Shown: piece after piece, positions 5,584 to 6,182 of the stretch
How the letters are laid out: each line of letters starts with the position of its first letter
Position numbering within the stretch: the first letter of the stretch is position 1
NCBI GenBank assembly: GCA_017354095.1
Contig: JAFMRP010000311.1
Coordinates: 1-6,182, forward strand
DNA from: Ktedonobacteraceae bacterium
Lineage (GTDB): Bacteria; Chloroflexota; Ktedonobacteria; Ktedonobacterales; Ktedonobacteraceae
DNA length: 6,182 nucleotides
Reading direction: 5' to 3'
The notes under the pieces: model-generated
The model's input: only the letters and a program-made list of their open reading frames with translations
Database searches by the model: none
Told to the model about the DNA's origin: nothing
Translations under genes and position numbers: made by a program

Positions 5584-6182
5584 TTACTGCGATACAACCT
5601 GCCGCACCAGTTTGTCGGCCAGGGCCAGCGAATAATTCTGGCCACGATCGTGGGGATAGACCTGAAACATATTGGCCATCCACAGATTGGCAAGCGGCGT
5701 ATGCAGCGGAGGTATATGCTCGCGATATTCAGTTGTCACGATGGGTTGGGCGTAAGGCGCCTTGAAGACCCAGCTCTCTTTAATCCATGCGGGCGAGAAA
5801 TCGGGCACAATCCGCGTAAGGGAAGGCAAGAACTCGGCCATGACCTCCTCATCGCTCTTCTGGAAAAGCGGGTCCTGCATCGGGCGATAGTTACCCAGAT
5901 AGACCAGATGCCTGCCACCATATTCGCTCGGTGGACGGTAATTGGTGTGCTCAACCAGGGCGGTGAAGGGGTAGCCGCGATCGCAGATGTTGATCCAGTA
6001 GCTATCTGCGGTCAGGGGCCGGTCGAGCGCCAGGATCAGGCAGTGTGCGCCGTAGGCCTGCCCCCAGTCATAGCGGGCGCGATAATCGTCGGGCAGGGCT
6101 AGAATCAGGCGGCAGGTAAGCCGTGTGGGCAGTGTGGAGATTACGCGCTCGAAGCTCCACGTGCCCTGGCTGGTCCCGATAC
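5584..6182 (-). CDS. FAD-dependent oxidoreductase (flavin amine oxidase superfamily), C-terminal part
   Basis: The frame enters from the window end (first full codon at 6180) and stops at TAA 5586-5584, giving 198 C-terminal residues; the N-terminal FAD-binding GxGxxG motif is outside. Visible blocks are RVISTLPT near the start, AYGAHCLILALDRPL, YWINICDRGYPFTALVEHTN, SEYGGRHLVYLGNYRP, and near the end NMFQVYPHDRGQNYSLALADKL. The last block is the usual C-terminal FAD-contacting segment. The pattern fits NAD(P)/FAD oxidoreductases of the amine oxidase, protoporphyrinogen oxidase, phytoene desaturase and UDP-galactopyranose mutase-like group. Which of these, and the substrate, cannot be decided from this part. 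No C-terminal membrane segment is seen. It lies upstream of the sigma-like gene on the same strand at 180 bases, so a shared transcript is possible but not shown. Confidence 0.8.
   Translation of the reverse strand, partial: IGTSQGTWSFERVISTLPTRLTCRLILALPDDYRARYDWGQAYGAHCLILALDRPLTADSYWINICDRGYPFTALVEHTNYRPPSEYGGRHLVYLGNYRPMQDPLFQKSDEEVMAEFLPSLTRIVPDFSPAWIKESWVFKAPYAQPIVTTEYREHIPPLHTPLANLWMANMFQVYPHDRGQNYSLALADKLVRQVVSQ

Noticed and set aside
5575..6102. A 175-residue plus-strand open frame near the window end.
   Set aside because: It is antisense to the oxidoreductase, whose translation shows clear family blocks; the plus-strand product does not.

Overview
The window looks like a chromosomal segment of a mid-GC bacterium. 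The style of the proteins suggests a Chloroflexota relative, possibly of the Ktedonobacteria: an SRP GTPase with a glycine/proline-rich basic tail, a long lipoprotein L,D-transpeptidase, and a diverged sigma factor paired with a soluble HTH protein. This placement is an impression from sequence style, not a search result. No RNA gene, CRISPR array, insertion sequence or integration site was recognised.

Layout. From 1 to 1390 (minus, cut by the window edge) there is a large secreted lipoprotein whose last visible residues enter a YkuD L,D-transpeptidase domain. It starts 7 bases after the stop of ffh (1398-2870, minus), the signal recognition particle GTPase, so the two probably form an operon read from an extended -10 promoter at about 2924-2932. 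A 335-base, fairly AT-rich divergent region separates ffh from a plus-strand UbiG-like SAM methyltransferase (3206-3937). An 89-base GC-rich gap with inverted repeats then separates the methyltransferase from a convergent minus-strand pair. In transcription order this pair is a sigma-70-like factor (4660-5403) followed by a soluble protein with a Cro/C1-type helix-turn-helix (4027-4614). After a 180-base gap, the C-terminal 198 residues of a minus-strand FAD-dependent oxidoreductase run to the window end (5584-6182, start outside).

How they fit together. Ffh delivers nascent membrane and secreted proteins to the membrane, and the coupled gene encodes an exported, lipid-anchored cell-wall cross-linking enzyme. 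The sigma/HTH pair looks like a small transcription-control module. The methyltransferase and oxidoreductase are metabolic enzymes whose substrates cannot be fixed from the sequence. Points most worth a second look are the sigma/XRE module without a membrane anti-sigma factor, a perfect 10-bp inverted repeat over the lipobox codons of the transpeptidase gene, the close coupling of ffh to that gene, and a UbiG homologue in a lineage that may not make ubiquinone.
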